A DNA stretch of 32,609 nt from Synechococcaceae bacterium WB9_2_112 (GCA_010027605.1 RGUW01000008.1:1-32609); one strand, 5' to 3'. Shown: positions 1 through 9,131, counted from the stretch's first letter. The notes: a model not told the origin generated them from the letters alone. A program made the numbers and translations.

Positions 1-636
1 GAGGGTGAACAGCACGCCGGCCGCTCCCTGGCCGGCCTGCACCAGCCGCTGCACCCCCACCGACAGGGCCACCGCCAGATGGTCGTAACCCAGCCGCTGG
101 CGGTAAACAATCGCCCGATCGTTGAACAAGGAGGCGAGGCAGTGCTGGCAGGCCGCCAACAGCGCCGCCTCGCCCCTCACATTGAGGACGGTGTCCTGCT
201 GACCAGCAAAGCTGGCATCGGGAAGATCCTCGGCTGTGGCACTGGATCGCACGGCCACAGCACCGCTTCCCAGTGCCCGATAGGCCTCGAGGATCTCCCG
301 CGCCAGCGCTTCGGGAAGGGCCGTGTGCAGCACCAGAGCCCGGGCGGCTGCACCAGCGCGCTGCAGCGCCACCAGATCATTGACATCGAGGTCCGACAGC
401 AGCTCGGCCAGCCGATCCCGCAGGGTGCCGCCCCCCTCCGGCGCAGGCTGCTCGAGCAGCTGCCGGTAGGCCGACGCCGTGGTGGCGAAGCCGTCCGGAA
501 CGGCGACACCGGCCCCGCTGAGATGGCTGAGCATCTCGCCGAGGGCGGCGTTCTTGCCACCGACCTGGGCCACTGACCCGAGGTTGAGGCTCTGCAGGGG
601 AACCACCAGGGCCCCCTTCCCGTGCAACGGATCCAT
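1..636 (-). CDS. ppsA: Phosphoenolpyruvate synthase (pyruvate, water dikinase), N-terminal part
   Basis: This gene is cut by the left window edge; 212 codons are visible and no stop interrupts them. It is absent from the ORF track because its stop lies outside the window. The translation starts MDPLHGKGALVVPL and contains GGKNAALGEM and VRSSATAEDLPDASFAGQ, which are hallmarks of the N-terminal ATP-grasp (PEP/pyruvate-binding) domain of PEP synthases. The family converts pyruvate, ATP and water to PEP, AMP and phosphate, feeding gluconeogenesis in the cytoplasm. The phosphohistidine and PEP-binding domains would lie to the left of the window. The ATG at 636 was chosen because the conserved N-terminus follows it directly. 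The gene is transcribed divergently from the Tic22-like gene. A pyruvate, phosphate dikinase is less likely given the ATAEDLPDASFAGQ form of the motif. Confidence 0.9.
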   Translation of the reverse strand, partial: MDPLHGKGALVVPLQSLNLGSVAQVGGKNAALGEMLSHLSGAGVAVPDGFATTASAYRQLLEQPAPEGGGTLRDRLAELLSDLDVNDLVALQRAGAAARALVLHTALPEALAREILEAYRALGSGAVAVRSSATAEDLPDASFAGQQDTVLNVRGEAALLAACQHCLASLFNDRAIVYRQRLGYDHLAVALSVGVQRLVQAGQGAAGVLFTL

Positions 637-746
637 GGCACAGGCCCCACGAACGTCGCAGTCACTGTGACCACGTCGGAAGCGGTCGACGGACCCTGGT
701 GCGCCGCCGCCACTCTGTTTAGGCTGCTGCGGCTGCAACCACTCTG

Positions 747-1514
747 TTGACCCTGTTTCGTCGCGCCCTGCTGCGCTGCCTGAGCCTGGCCGGCGGGCCG
801 CTGCTGGCCGCAACCCCGTTGTTGATGCCTCCAGCTGCACGCGCGATTCCGGAGGCGGAAGCCGTCAAGAAACTGGCGGTGATCCCGGTGTTCGTGCTGG
901 CCAACGATCAGGGCGTGCCGTTGCCGATCCCCCGTGACAAGACCCTGATCCTGCCTTTGTATCTGGAGCGCAGCCAGGCCAACAGCGAGCTGGCCAACTT
1001 CCAGAAGGGCAATCCGCAGATCAAGGCGCAGGTGCTGGCACTGCCGCTCAACATCGCCACCGAAAAGATCGAGCAGCTCAACAAACAGCTCAAGGATGGC
1101 CGCACGCTGGTGGCACCGGTGGTGTCCCGCGATCAGGACCGCAAGCAGGCCATCGCCATCCTCAAGAAACAGGGCCTGAGCGACAAACAGGTTGAAGAGG
1201 GACTCAGCACTCCGGTCTTCTTCACCAAACCCCTGCTCACCCTCAACACGCCGCAGGGTCCCCGGGGCGTGTTCTTCTTCCGCTACGACGACATGGAGAA
1301 GGCTCTCGGTGCCCTGCAGGATTCCAAGAAGCTCGAACCCCAGGCAGCCGATCTGACCGCGGCCCTGCGGGAGATCATCAAGGCCAAGGACGATGTGTTC
1401 ATCTTCTTCCCCACCCCCGAATACTTTGCCCTGGTGAAAGAGCAACAGCAGCAGCAGCAGAAACAGCAGCCGAAGCAAGGCTCAGCCGTAGCACCACCTC
1501 CGGCAGCACCCTGA
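747..1514 (+). CDS. Tic22-family protein
   Basis: This 255-residue protein has an N-terminal signal-like segment (FRRALLRCLSLAGG, then PPAARA before the mature part), which suggests export to the periplasm or thylakoid lumen. The body matches the Tic22 family: AVIPVFVLANDQG near residue 45, a PVFFTKPLLT strand-type segment, and a repeat-like second half. Cyanobacterial Tic22 homologues are soluble proteins linked to outer-membrane biogenesis, a chaperone-like role, and are related to the plastid import protein. The C-terminus is glutamine-rich (a run of seven Q, then KQQPKQG) and proline-rich. The start is a TTG at 747; no in-frame ATG precedes the signal sequence. A possible -10 box (TAGGCT, 720-725) lies upstream. 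The family call is by sequence recognition only. Confidence 0.8.
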   Translation: MTLFRRALLRCLSLAGGPLLAATPLLMPPAARAIPEAEAVKKLAVIPVFVLANDQGVPLPIPRDKTLILPLYLERSQANSELANFQKGNPQIKAQVLALPLNIATEKIEQLNKQLKDGRTLVAPVVSRDQDRKQAIAILKKQGLSDKQVEEGLSTPVFFTKPLLTLNTPQGPRGVFFFRYDDMEKALGALQDSKKLEPQAADLTAALREIIKAKDDVFIFFPTPEYFALVKEQQQQQQKQQPKQGSAVAPPPAAP

Positions 1515-1524
1515 GTCTGTGGCG

Positions 1525-1755
1525 TCAATCTGAGCCTTCGTCTGCCTGATCCAGGGGGCCATCCTGCGATCCAGGCAGAAGCTGGGCCAGCAGCCCAGCC
1601 GCCATCAGCGCAGCCCCGAGCCCAAGGGCCAGAGGTCGGTTGGCCGCGGCGGGCCCGTCTGCCCACACCGCTGCCGCCAGAAAAGCGCCGCCGAGCAACA
1701 ACGACGGCACCAGCACGATGCCTTTGGCGGTGCGATTGAGACTCAACGGCCGCAC
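1525..1755 (-). CDS. Small conserved membrane protein, unknown function
   Basis: This 76-residue protein has two likely membrane helices, about residues 12-33 (GIVLVPSLLLGGAFLAAAVW) and 40-62 (RPLALGLGAALMAAGLLAQL), with a short acidic tail (DQADEGSD). No family was recognised. It overlaps the end of the preceding SNase-like gene by 13 bases on the same strand, so it is probably the last gene of the hemH-ilvB operon. It converges on the Tic22 gene with only about 10 bases between their stops. It is accepted as real because of its tight packing in the operon and clear hydrophobic architecture. Confidence 0.6.
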   Translation of the reverse strand: MRPLSLNRTAKGIVLVPSLLLGGAFLAAAVWADGPAAANRPLALGLGAALMAAGLLAQLLPGSQDGPLDQADEGSD

Positions 1756-2120
1756 TCCTGAGTGATCTGGCCGTACCCCGCAGCCACAAGGTCGCTGGCC
1801 AGGTCGGTGCCGCGATCAAGCCGTTGCACATGCGCCAGCAACAGCCCCTGGTCAGCACCCAGGGGGCGCAGATTGACCCGGGTTCGACGGGGCAGCTCGG
1901 CCCGCAGCCATTGCCTGGCTGCAGCAGCCTCGGCAGGGTCAAGATCAACACAGGCCAGCGCGACGCTGTAACTGCGGTTTTGATCACCCACCTGCAACAG
2001 CGTGGCTGTGCGCACCTGAAGCACTTCGGCAGCGCCGGCATCCGAGGACGCCAGCAGCAGGGTCAGCGGCAGCACGAGCGCCAGCAGCAGCTGGCCGGTC
2101 CTGGACAACAGGCGGCTCAA
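1743..2120 (-). CDS. Secreted SNase-like (thermonuclease-fold) protein
   Basis: The ORF track opens at 2186, but that start would overlap ilvB by 70 bases. A TTG at 2120 overlaps the ilvB stop (TTGA) and immediately precedes a good signal peptide ([20 protein letters not shown], cleavage near DAGA/AEV), so 2120 is preferred. The mature part (about 95 residues) follows the staphylococcal-nuclease pattern: [10 protein letters not shown], a short helix rich in Ala ([11 protein letters not shown]), [18 protein letters not shown], and [10 protein letters not shown]. The usual catalytic Arg/Glu arrangement is not obvious, so enzymatic activity is uncertain. It lies between ilvB and a small membrane protein in an overlapping operon. 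The family assignment is an inference from the motif order. Confidence 0.6.
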   Translation of the reverse strand: MSRLLSRTGQLLLALVLPLTLLLASSDAGAAEVLQVRTATLLQVGDQNRSYSVALACVDLDPAEAAAARQWLRAELPRRTRVNLRPLGADQGLLLAHVQRLDRGTDLASDLVAAGYGQITQECGR

Positions 2121-4003
2121 AGCTTGGCGCCGCAACTGGGGCAATGCAGGTGTGAGCTCACCGTGGTGGCGCCGCAGCTTCCGCATTGGCGCCGGGTGTC
2201 GATCGCCAGTTCGGGGTGGCTGGGCAACCCCACCATCTGGGCGTTGCTGGCGCCCGGGGGCACCATCGGGTAGCAGTTCTCGTTGCGGCGCACCCGCACA
2301 TCAACGAACACGGGGCCGGGATGGGCCAGGGCTTCGGCCAGTTGGCTGTGGAGCTCAGCGCGGTCGTGGATGTGCACACCCCGCACCCCGAAGGCCTCGG
2401 CCAGAGCCACGAAATCGGGCATGCCACCGGTCATCTCGGAGGCCGAGTAGCGCTCCTCGTAGAAGCTTTCCTGCCACTGGCGCACCATGCCCTGCCAGCC
2501 GTTGTTGAGCACCACCACCTTCACGGGCAGCTTGTACTGGCTGAGGGTGCCCAGTTCCTGAATGTTCATCAGGATCGAGGCATCGCCGGCGACGCAGATG
2601 ACCTGCTCATCGGGGAAGGCGGTCTGCACGCCCATGGCGGCAGGCATGCCGAAGCCCATGGTGCCCAGACCTGCACTGCTGATCCAACGGCGTGGTCCGT
2701 TACGCAGAAACTGGGCGGCCCACATCTGATGCTGGCCCACATCGGTGGTGAAGAAGGCCTGGGGTGCCAGATCCCGCAGGGCGATCACCACCTCCTGGGG
2801 GGCGATCTCGCCCTCCGGGGTGGGCACCACCAGGGGGTAGTGGTGCTTCCAGGAGTCGATGCGCTCCAACCAGGCCTCGGTGCGGCCCTGGGAGTCGTCG
2901 CCGGTGCTGGCCTCAAGCAGGCGTTCGAGGGCGGCACGCACATCGGCGACCACGGCGACGTCGGGATGACGGGTCTTGCCCATTTCGGCCGCATCGATGT
3001 CGATGTGAATCACCTGGGCGCGGGGAGCGAATCCATCGAGCCGACCCGTGACCCGGTCGTCAAAGCGGGCTCCGGCGGCGATCAGCAGATCGCATTCGGT
3101 CACAGCAAAGTTGGCGTAAGCGGTGCCGTGCATGCCGAGCATGCCCACCGACAGAGCATGGTTCTCATCAAAGGCACCCTTGCCCATCAGGGTCGTGGTC
3201 ACCGGCAGGCGGAACCGCTCGGCCAGCTGCTGCACCTGGTCGTGGGCCGCACTGCTGATGGCACCGCCTCCCACATACAACAGGGGGCGTCGCGCCTGAC
3301 GGATCAACTGCAGGGCGTCATCGATCGCCCCTGGATCGGGCTGCGGCGGCAGGCGGAACCCGGCAGGCTTGACCGTGCCGGGCTCCACGGGCACGTAATC
3401 GAATTCCTCGGCCCCCACGTCTTTGGGCACATCGATGAGCACCGGGCCGGGGCGTCCGCTGGCGGCGATCAGAAACGCCTCGGCGACGATGCGTCCGATG
3501 TCGGCGGGGTCGCGCACCACCCACGAGTGCTTCACGATCGGCAGGGTGATGCCGAAGATGTCGGTCTCCTGAAACGCATCGGTGCCGATGGCAGCCCGGG
3601 GCACCTGACCGGTGATCACCACCATCGGCACCGAATCCATCTGGGCGGTGGCGATGCCGGTCACCAGATTGGTGGCACCGGGGCCCGACGTGCCGAAGCA
3701 GACACCCACCTTGCCGGTGGCGCGCGCATAGGCATCGGCCGCGTGGGTGCCGCCCTGTTCGTGACGCACCAGGATGTGGCGCAGCCATCCCCGGGCTTCA
3801 GCCTTGTGCAGCTCGTCGTAGATGGGGAGGATCGCCCCACCCGGGTAACCGAAGATCACCTCCACCCCGTGGCGGTGCAATGCATCCATCAGCGCATGGC
3901 CACCCTTGACCCGGATCGGGCCCTGGGTGGCCGTGCCGCGCTGGCCAGCCATGTCGCGCTGGGCAGCAGCGGCGGATGCAGGGGTGATGGGCGTCAGCGT
4001 CAC
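2117..4003 (-). CDS. ilvB: Acetolactate synthase large (catalytic) subunit, with C-terminal zinc-ribbon-like tail
   Basis: This 628-residue ThDP enzyme condenses two pyruvates, or pyruvate and 2-oxobutyrate, in the first common step of valine, leucine and isoleucine synthesis. Visible features are an N-terminal PYR domain ([13 protein letters not shown]; catalytic Glu82 in [30 protein letters not shown]), a central FAD-type domain ([16 protein letters not shown] region) and a C-terminal PP domain with the GDAS...LNNGWQGMV ThDP-Mg motif. The last 22 residues add two CxxC pairs (CGSC and CPSC), which resemble a small zinc ribbon and are not part of the core ALS fold. The start overlaps the upstream M23 peptidase stop by 4 bases (ATGA). 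The regulatory small subunit (ilvN/ilvH) is not in this window. Confidence 0.96.
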   Translation of the reverse strand: MTLTPITPASAAAAQRDMAGQRGTATQGPIRVKGGHALMDALHRHGVEVIFGYPGGAILPIYDELHKAEARGWLRHILVRHEQGGTHAADAYARATGKVGVCFGTSGPGATNLVTGIATAQMDSVPMVVITGQVPRAAIGTDAFQETDIFGITLPIVKHSWVVRDPADIGRIVAEAFLIAASGRPGPVLIDVPKDVGAEEFDYVPVEPGTVKPAGFRLPPQPDPGAIDDALQLIRQARRPLLYVGGGAISSAAHDQVQQLAERFRLPVTTTLMGKGAFDENHALSVGMLGMHGTAYANFAVTECDLLIAAGARFDDRVTGRLDGFAPRAQVIHIDIDAAEMGKTRHPDVAVVADVRAALERLLEASTGDDSQGRTEAWLERIDSWKHHYPLVVPTPEGEIAPQEVVIALRDLAPQAFFTTDVGQHQMWAAQFLRNGPRRWISSAGLGTMGFGMPAAMGVQTAFPDEQVICVAGDASILMNIQELGTLSQYKLPVKVVVLNNGWQGMVRQWQESFYEERYSASEMTGGMPDFVALAEAFGVRGVHIHDRAELHSQLAEALAHPGPVFVDVRVRRNENCYPMVPPGASNAQMVGLPSHPELAIDTRRQCGSCGATTVSSHLHCPSCGAKL

Positions 4004-4653
4004 GGCTGCAACGGGGCACTGGTACTGCCCCCAACCCTAGGTGGCGGTAGGCGTTTTGAGGCACGGCTGGCGGCCATGGCGCGCAACACCCGGGCTGGAT
4101 CAAGCCACTCACCCCGGTAACGCACACCCCAGTGCAGATGGGGGCCGGTGGTACGGCCCGAGAGGCCGACATGGCCGATCTCCTGACCGCCTCTGACCAG
4201 CGCTCCGCGCCGCAGGCTCACGGTTCCGCTGCGGTAGTGCTCGTCCAGGGCCGAGCCCGCCAGATGGCAATAGATGTGCTCATACAACCCGGAGCGGATC
4301 ACCAGACCCACCCCGCAGGCCCCATCGCTGATCACCTCCTGCACCACACCGGCCCACCAGCTGTGGACGGGCGATCCGAGCGGAGCGGCGATGTCGAGGC
4401 CGGCATGGGGTTCAACGCTGCCCCCCGGACCCAGGCGGCTGCCGTAGTGGCTGGTGTACCCGAGGAACGCGCTCACCGGAAAGACACCCAGCCGCCAGCG
4501 GTGATGGATGGGGAGCGCGACCGGGATCCTGGCAGTCCCCTGGGCCAGCGCCGACCCCGGGGTCAGCGCCAGCAGGGCCCCAGCGCCAAGCAGCGTGGCC
4601 AGCAGAGGCAGAGGGCAGCGTCGCCGAGGTTGATCAGAGCAGACCCAGGGCAT
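4000..4653 (-). CDS. Secreted M23-family (LytM-type) metallopeptidase
   Basis: This 217-residue protein has an N-terminal hydrophobic signal segment ([25 protein letters not shown]) followed by an M23 domain. The zinc-binding pattern is complete: [15 protein letters not shown] gives the HxxxD ligands and [12 protein letters not shown] gives the HxH motif. YEHIYCHL occupies the usual position of the domain's middle histidine region. Family members cleave peptide cross-links in peptidoglycan or act as non-catalytic activators; the intact ligands suggest an active enzyme in the periplasm. It overlaps the hemH 3' end by 20 bases and ilvB by 4, so it is cotranscribed with them. The functional link to its neighbours is not evident. 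Confidence 0.88.
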   Translation of the reverse strand: MPWVCSDQPRRRCPLPLLATLLGAGALLALTPGSALAQGTARIPVALPIHHRWRLGVFPVSAFLGYTSHYGSRLGPGGSVEPHAGLDIAAPLGSPVHSWWAGVVQEVISDGACGVGLVIRSGLYEHIYCHLAGSALDEHYRSGTVSLRRGALVRGGQEIGHVGLSGRTTGPHLHWGVRYRGEWLDPARVLRAMAASRASKRLPPPRVGGSTSAPLQP

Positions 4654-5809
4654 GGAGCGGTCCGCGGCCGCTGATCAGCTCCAACAGAAAAGCGGAAAAC
4701 CCCAGCATCGCCAAGCGTCCGTTCCACACCTCCGAGCTGTTGTTCCAACCCCAGGCCCACTTGTCCTGGGGATAGAGCTTGACCTTGGTGGGCAGGGCCG
4801 CCGCCTGGTCAAGGTTGACCTCCGGGCCGGCCAACGCCTGCTGAACCAGATCCGAAAGGGCGGCAATGAAGGTGGCATCGGTGTCGAGTGCCGGCACGCG
4901 CCTGAAATTGCTGACCCCCGACTCGGTGGCGATCTCGCGGTACTCGATGTCGATCTCCTCGAGGGTCTCGATGTGCTCGCTCACGAAGCTGATCGGCACC
5001 ACGACCAGATCCTTCACCCCCGCAGCCCCGAGCTCGTGCAGAGCGTCATCGGTGTAGGGACGCAGCCACTCCACCGGTCCCACCCGGCTCTGATAGGCCA
5101 GGGTGTGGGGGTTGCCATGGCCGACGAGCTCGGCCAGGCGCCCCATGATCAGGCTGCTGCAGGCTTCGATCTCACGCTGATAGGGATCGCCTGCTTCCTC
5201 CACATAGCTTTTGGGCACACCGTGGGCACTGAAGAACACGTGGGCCGATGCCGGATCGGGGCAGGCTTCGACCTCACGGGCGATGAGCCTGGCCATGGCA
5301 TCGACGTAGCCCGGATGGTCGTAATAGCTGCGGATGCAACGCAGGGGCAGATGGGCGAAACCGGCATCCCCCTGGCGCAGCCGCTGGAGCTCGCGAAAGC
5401 TGGATCCGCTGGTGCTGATCGAGAACTGGGGGTAGAGGGGAAGCACCACCACCTCCTCGATCCCGTCGGCCTTGATGTCGGCCACGGCCGACTCGGTGAA
5501 GGGGTGCCAGTAGCGCATCGCCACGTAGGTGGTGGCCTCGATGCCACGGCTGCGCAGGGTGCTCTGCAGCTCACGGGCCTGCTGCTCGGTGATGCGACGC
5601 AGGGGTGAGCCCCCTCCGATCGAGCGATAGGCCTCCTGAGACTTGCCCGCGCGCAGGCTGCTGATCAACCAGGCCAGCGGTTTCTGCAGGGCCGGATTGG
5701 GCAGTCGGATGATCTCGGGATCCGAGAACAGGTTGTAGAGAAACGGACCGACGTCCTGAATGCGCTCAGGCCCACCGAGGTTCAGCAGCAGCACGCCCAC
5801 CTTGGCCAT
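4634..5809 (-). CDS. hemH: Ferrochelatase with C-terminal chlorophyll a/b-binding (HLIP-like) domain
   Basis: The ORF track opens at 6022, but the conserved N-terminus [15 protein letters not shown] starts at the ATG at 5809, giving 391 residues. The enzyme inserts Fe2+ into protoporphyrin IX in the last step of heme synthesis. The catalytic His196 lies in [12 protein letters not shown] and Glu281 in [22 protein letters not shown] and VLPLYPQFS are also typical. After a linker of about 25 residues, positions 352-388 form a cyanobacterial CAB/HLIP-type helix ([18 protein letters not shown]), which anchors the enzyme in the thylakoid membrane and is linked to pigment binding and dimer formation in this family. 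It is the first gene of a minus-strand run with M23 peptidase and ilvB. Confidence 0.97.
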   Translation of the reverse strand: MAKVGVLLLNLGGPERIQDVGPFLYNLFSDPEIIRLPNPALQKPLAWLISSLRAGKSQEAYRSIGGGSPLRRITEQQARELQSTLRSRGIEATTYVAMRYWHPFTESAVADIKADGIEEVVVLPLYPQFSISTSGSSFRELQRLRQGDAGFAHLPLRCIRSYYDHPGYVDAMARLIAREVEACPDPASAHVFFSAHGVPKSYVEEAGDPYQREIEACSSLIMGRLAELVGHGNPHTLAYQSRVGPVEWLRPYTDDALHELGAAGVKDLVVVPISFVSEHIETLEEIDIEYREIATESGVSNFRRVPALDTDATFIAALSDLVQQALAGPEVNLDQAAALPTKVKLYPQDKWAWGWNNSSEVWNGRLAMLGFSAFLLELISGRGPLHALGLL

Positions 5810-5885
5810 GCCCGTGATCGTGCCCAGAGGAAGCGCCGAGCGTAACGCTGCCACCGTGCCCCTGGTCGGCCAAGCAGACGACCGA

Positions 5886-5891
5886 TAGGTT
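5886..5891 (+). promoter_or_regulatory. Possible -10 box for the recombinase-like gene
   Basis: TAGGTT lies 30 bases before the ATG at 5922 and fits the cyanobacterial TAnnnT pattern. No convincing -35 hexamer was found, so this is only a candidate. Confidence 0.25.
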
Positions 5892-5921
5892 CGGCCGAGT
5901 GACACCCGGGCAATCCCAGCG

Positions 5922-7115
5922 ATGACGGCCGACGGCTGGCTGCAGCAGCAGCTGGCGCAGCACAACCAGATGGTGGCTGCAGCCGGCATCCGCCTGCGGC
6001 TCGAACATCGCGGCCAGCGCATTGGTCTGCGGGGGCCTCTGCCCTGCCGTCAGAACCCCGCGCAACGGCGGGTGCAGCGTCTGAGTCTGGGAGCCACGGC
6101 CGATGCCAGCGGCCTGCAGCAGGCCCAGCGGCAGCTGCTCGAAGTGCACCACCAGCTGGAGCAGGGTCGCTTCGACTGGAGCCAGTGGGGCACGCCACGA
6201 TCCGCGCACCCGCTCCAGCCCACCTGCCACAACGGGGTCGAGCAGGCGGTGAAGGACTTTGAAACCGCGTTCTTCAACGATCCGCGCCGACGTCGCAACC
6301 CCGCGGGCAGCCGCACCACCTGGACAAGCGCCTATCTGCCGTACCTGCGCCGGCTGGTTCGTCGGGCCGAAACCCAGAACGCAGCTCTGGACAGTGAACT
6401 GCTGGTGTCGGTGCTGGAGAGCTATGAGCTGGCCAGCCGCAGCCGCCAGCAATGCACCACCGCGCTGGCGGCACTGGCACGGCACTGCCGGCTGACGCTG
6501 CCACCCGACTGGGGCGAACGGGGCGCCGGCTATGGCCTGCACCGGGCCCAGTTCCGCCAGCTGCCCAGCGACAGCGAGATCCTGCAGCTGCTGGAGCTGA
6601 TCCCCAACCCCCGGTGGCGGCTGGTCTACGGCCTGCTCGCCACCTATGGGCTGCGCAACCATGAGGCGTTCTTCTGCGACCTGTCGTCCCTGGCGCCTGG
6701 AAGTGACCGGGAGATCCGGGTGCTGCCGACCAGCAAGACCGGCGAGCACCAGGTGTGGCCGTTTCAACCCGACTGGGTGGAGCATTTCGGCCTCAGTGCC
6801 CTGGCGGCAGGGCCCCGGGCGCTGCCCAACGTGAGCACCGACCTGCGCCGCACCACCCTGCAGCAGGTGGGCCGGCGGGTGGCCGAGCAGTTTCGCCGTT
6901 ATGGCCTGCCGATCACGCCCTATGACCTGCGTCACGCCTGGGCCGTGCGCACGATCCACATCGGCCTGCCCGACACCGTGGCAGCACGGATGATGGGCCA
7001 CTCGGTGGCGATTCACACCCGCACCTACCACCACTGGATCACGCGCCGCGACCAGCAGCAGGCGGTCGATGCAGCCCTGGCACGGCTGGAGCCCCGCCCA
7101 GCGCTGGCCTCATGA
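5922..7115 (+). CDS. Tyrosine recombinase/integrase-like protein
   Basis: This 397-residue protein has the layout of a tyrosine recombinase. The N-terminal part (1-90) resembles an arm-binding region, followed by a helical core-binding region (about 105-205) and a catalytic domain (about 210-390). Visible active-site positions are Arg245 (YGLRNHEAF), Lys272 ([10 protein letters not shown]), Arg337 in YDLRHAW, His360 (MMGHS) and the presumed nucleophile Tyr369 (RTYHHW). The first His of the usual HxxR box is Tyr334 here. It sits between hemH and cobO-region housekeeping genes, overlapping the next gene by 4 bases, with no att sites, excisionase or phage genes nearby. It is therefore more likely a resident chromosomal protein than part of an active element. 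Its role and target are unknown. Confidence 0.8.
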   Translation: MTADGWLQQQLAQHNQMVAAAGIRLRLEHRGQRIGLRGPLPCRQNPAQRRVQRLSLGATADASGLQQAQRQLLEVHHQLEQGRFDWSQWGTPRSAHPLQPTCHNGVEQAVKDFETAFFNDPRRRRNPAGSRTTWTSAYLPYLRRLVRRAETQNAALDSELLVSVLESYELASRSRQQCTTALAALARHCRLTLPPDWGERGAGYGLHRAQFRQLPSDSEILQLLELIPNPRWRLVYGLLATYGLRNHEAFFCDLSSLAPGSDREIRVLPTSKTGEHQVWPFQPDWVEHFGLSALAAGPRALPNVSTDLRRTTLQQVGRRVAEQFRRYGLPITPYDLRHAWAVRTIHIGLPDTVAARMMGHSVAIHTRTYHHWITRRDQQQAVDAALARLEPRPALAS

Positions 7116-7780
7116 CCAGACCGTTGCGCACCCTGGCCTACCGGCACCGCTGGTTCTACGAGGCGGTGACAGCCACCGGCGCCGTGAGCGTGGGCGGGCC
7201 GGCGCGGCTGCGGCAGCTGGCCGCCACCTGGCTGGCCGAGCAGCTGCCCGCCGGGGCACCTGTGCTCGATCTGTGCTGTGGAGGCGGCGAAGCGGCCCTG
7301 GCCCTGGCACAGCTCGGCCTGTCGGTGTGCGGTCTCGATGTGGCGCCGCGCGCCCTTGACCAGGCCCGCGAACGCTCGCGCCGGCTGGGCCTGGAGGTGA
7401 CCTGGATCGAAGGCCTGGCCGAGGATCCGCCCCTGCCGTCAGGCAGCCAGGCAGGGGTTCAGATCTCCCTGGCCCTGCACGAGTTCAGCGCCGGCGAACG
7501 GGCCGCGGTGCTGTGTGCCTGCCACCGTCTGCTGCAGCCGGGTGGGTGGCTGGCGATCGTGGATCTGCATCCGGCCCAGGGGCCCATGGCCCTGCCCCAA
7601 CAGCTGTTCTGCGCCCTGTTTGAAACCGAGACCGCCGTTGACTTTCTGGCGGGAGACCTCGCTGCCGGGGTCACGGCGGCCGGCTTTGTCGTGGCGCGCC
7701 GAGAGCAGCTGGCCGGTGGCGCCCTGCAACGGTTGCTGGCCCAAAAACCGGCAGGGGCAGCCCCGCAGCCGCCAGAGTGA
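7112..7780 (+). CDS. Class I SAM-dependent methyltransferase
   Basis: This 222-residue protein has a Rossmann-type methyltransferase core. Motif I is VLDLCCGGGEAALALA (residues about 50-65), the acidic motif II end is VCGLDVAPRAL, and motif IV/V follows in QISLALHEFSAG and LLQPGGWLAIVDLHPAQG. The pattern is like small UbiE/Methyltransf_11 proteins. The substrate cannot be told from the sequence; the DLHPAQGP segment after the post-II strand suggests a small-molecule or lipid substrate but is weak evidence. It starts with an ATGA overlap of the recombinase-like gene, so the two are translationally coupled, and cobO follows after 27 bases. Confidence 0.82.
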   Translation: MTRPLRTLAYRHRWFYEAVTATGAVSVGGPARLRQLAATWLAEQLPAGAPVLDLCCGGGEAALALAQLGLSVCGLDVAPRALDQARERSRRLGLEVTWIEGLAEDPPLPSGSQAGVQISLALHEFSAGERAAVLCACHRLLQPGGWLAIVDLHPAQGPMALPQQLFCALFETETAVDFLAGDLAAGVTAAGFVVARREQLAGGALQRLLAQKPAGAAPQPPE

Positions 7781-7807
7781 CGCCCATCTGACCCGCCAAG
7801 GCGCCCG

Positions 7808-8497
7808 ATGAGCAGCACCGCCGAACCGCCATCGAGCACGCACGATCTCGACGCCCTGGCGGCCGAGATCGGCCCCGGCGGCGCGCTGGCCCCCGAGCGC
7901 GAGCAGCAGGCCTACCAGGCGCGCATGCAACGGCGCCAGGAAGTCCAGCGCCAGCGGGTGGGCGAGCGCAACCTCGAAAAGGGCCTGGTGCTGGTGTTCA
8001 CCGGCGACGGCAAGGGCAAGACCACCGCCGCCCTGGGCCTGGTGCTGCGCACCCTGGGCCACGGCGAGTCGGTGGCGGTGCTGCAGTTCATCAAGGGGGG
8101 ATGGCAGCCGGGCGAGGCCAAAGCCCTGGAGCTGTTCGGCGATGCCCTGCACTGGCACGCCCTGGGCGAGGGCTTCACCTGGGAAACCCAGGACCGCGAG
8201 CGCGACAGGGCCCTGGTGCAGGCCGCCTGGGAGCACTCCCTGAGCTACCTGGCCGACGCCAACCGCAAACTGGTGGTGCTCGATGAGGTCAATGTGGCCC
8301 TCAAGCTGGGCTACCTGGACGTGGAACAGCTGCTGGAGGGCCTGGCCCTGCGCCCGCCCCTGACCCACGTGGCCCTCACCGGCCGCGGCGCCCCGCCGGC
8401 CCTGCTGGAGCGGGCCGACCTGGTCACCGAAATGAAGCTGGTGCGCCACCCCTTCAGGGAGCAGGGGGTCAAGGCGCAGAAGGGGATTGAATTTTAA
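7808..8497 (+). CDS. cobO: Cob(I)yrinic acid a,c-diamide adenosyltransferase
   Basis: This 229-residue protein of the CobO/BtuR/CobA family transfers the adenosyl group of ATP to the cobalt of corrinoids, in adenosylcobalamin or pseudocobalamin synthesis. The P-loop VFTGDGKGKTTAALG lies at residues 63-77, and VAVLQFIKGGWQPGE, WETQDRERD and VVLDEVNVALKLGYLD are family signatures. The C-terminus ends near KAQKGIEF, as in other family members. An N-terminal extension of about 55 residues, rich in Glu, Gln and Arg, precedes the core; such an extension also occurs in CobO proteins. It is the last gene of the plus-strand run with the methyltransferase, and converges on the toxin-antitoxin island. 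Confidence 0.95.
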   Translation: MSSTAEPPSSTHDLDALAAEIGPGGALAPEREQQAYQARMQRRQEVQRQRVGERNLEKGLVLVFTGDGKGKTTAALGLVLRTLGHGESVAVLQFIKGGWQPGEAKALELFGDALHWHALGEGFTWETQDRERDRALVQAAWEHSLSYLADANRKLVVLDEVNVALKLGYLDVEQLLEGLALRPPLTHVALTGRGAPPALLERADLVTEMKLVRHPFREQGVKAQKGIEF

Positions 8498-8512
8498 ACG
8501 AACCTCGATCCT

Positions 8513-8818
8513 TCACTGAGTGGCTGTGCGTTCCTGAAGCGTGCCGCTCACATATTTATGCAGCACGCTGCTGATCAGCGTTTGATACGGGATCCCCTCC
8601 TGGAGGGCGCGGGTACGAATGGCCTGGAGGTCGCCACTGGAGAGGCGGATGTTGATGCGCTGATCCTTCTGGCCAGTGGCATGTGCCGACTGCTTCAGAT
8701 CATCCAGCAGTTCTCGAGTCGCAATGCTGCGCAGTGCATTGGTCTCGAAATCATGAAGGAGTTGCTTCTCTTCGGGATCGAGTTGGAGTGAGGGGTTCTG
8801 CTTTGATTTCATTGTCAT
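8513..8818 (-). CDS. Putative antitoxin of a BrnT/BrnA-like module (ribbon-helix-helix type)
   Basis: This 101-residue protein has a C-terminal ribbon-helix-helix-like segment: QRINIRLSSGDLQAIRTRAL gives the DNA-binding strand and first helix, and GIPYQTLISSVLHKYVSG the second helix. The middle is charged. Such proteins (CopG/BrnA-like) bind the paired toxin and repress their own operon. Its ATG overlaps the stop of the upstream toxin-like ORF (ATGA, 8815-8818), a typical toxin-then-antitoxin order for BrnTA. The DNA-binding fold is inferred from motif shape. It lies immediately downstream of, and convergent with, cobO. Confidence 0.75.
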   Translation of the reverse strand: MTMKSKQNPSLQLDPEEKQLLHDFETNALRSIATRELLDDLKQSAHATGQKDQRINIRLSSGDLQAIRTRALQEGIPYQTLISSVLHKYVSGTLQERTATQ

Positions 8819-9096
8819 GGTTCGAACGACTCGGTGTACTGGCGGTGGGCTTTGCGGCTGGGGATGATCGTCTTTAGGAACAGGTGCTCGGCATCTTCCA
8901 CGTATGGAACAAGGTGGACATATCCCTGCAGGCGAACAACCAACACACGCTGCCCTGGGTAGCGCCTCTGATTGGGGTGCTCGAGCACATCCAGCAGCTC
9001 CCCGGCCTCAATGGCCACCACCACTGCCTCAAAGCAGAGATTCCGATCGACCATGAGCTGAGCATTCTTCTCAGGGCTCCAGACAAAAGGCTTCAT
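8815..9096 (-). CDS. Putative BrnT-like toxin
   Basis: This 93-residue protein starts MKPFVWSPEKNAQLMVDRNLCFEAVV, close to the BrnT pattern of an aromatic/acidic N-terminus followed by a KN.. helix. It ends with a basic segment, TIIPSRKAHRQYTESFEP, like the Arg/Lys-rich end of BrnT RNase toxins. The central YPGQRVLVVRLQGYVHLVPYVED forms the expected strands. BrnT toxins cleave RNA and are neutralised by the partner encoded next to them. The gene precedes and overlaps its presumed antitoxin. A related DUF4258-type toxin is an alternative. Active-site residues cannot be assigned with confidence. Confidence 0.7.
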   Translation of the reverse strand: MKPFVWSPEKNAQLMVDRNLCFEAVVVAIEAGELLDVLEHPNQRRYPGQRVLVVRLQGYVHLVPYVEDAEHLFLKTIIPSRKAHRQYTESFEP

Positions 9097-9131
9097 GCCA
9101 CCAGACTACCCAGCATGTGTGCCTGATGTCT

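Noticed and set aside
661-671. Palindrome GTCACTGTGAC between ppsA and the Tic22 gene
   Set aside because: Does not match NtcA (GTA-N8-TAC) or CRP-type (TGTGA-N6-TCACA) sites, and an 11-base palindrome can arise by chance.
177-1478. 433-residue minus-strand ORF
   Set aside because: It lies across the antisense of the Tic22 gene and out of frame with ppsA; its sequence is low-complexity (Leu runs, Arg/Ser-rich) with no domain.
2186-4120. 644-residue plus-strand ORF
   Set aside because: Exact antisense of ilvB; rich in His and Gly with no domain, as expected for a shadow of a GC-rich gene.
5766-7034. 422-residue minus-strand ORF
   Set aside because: Antisense of the recombinase-like gene; Gln/Gly/Leu-rich with no motifs.
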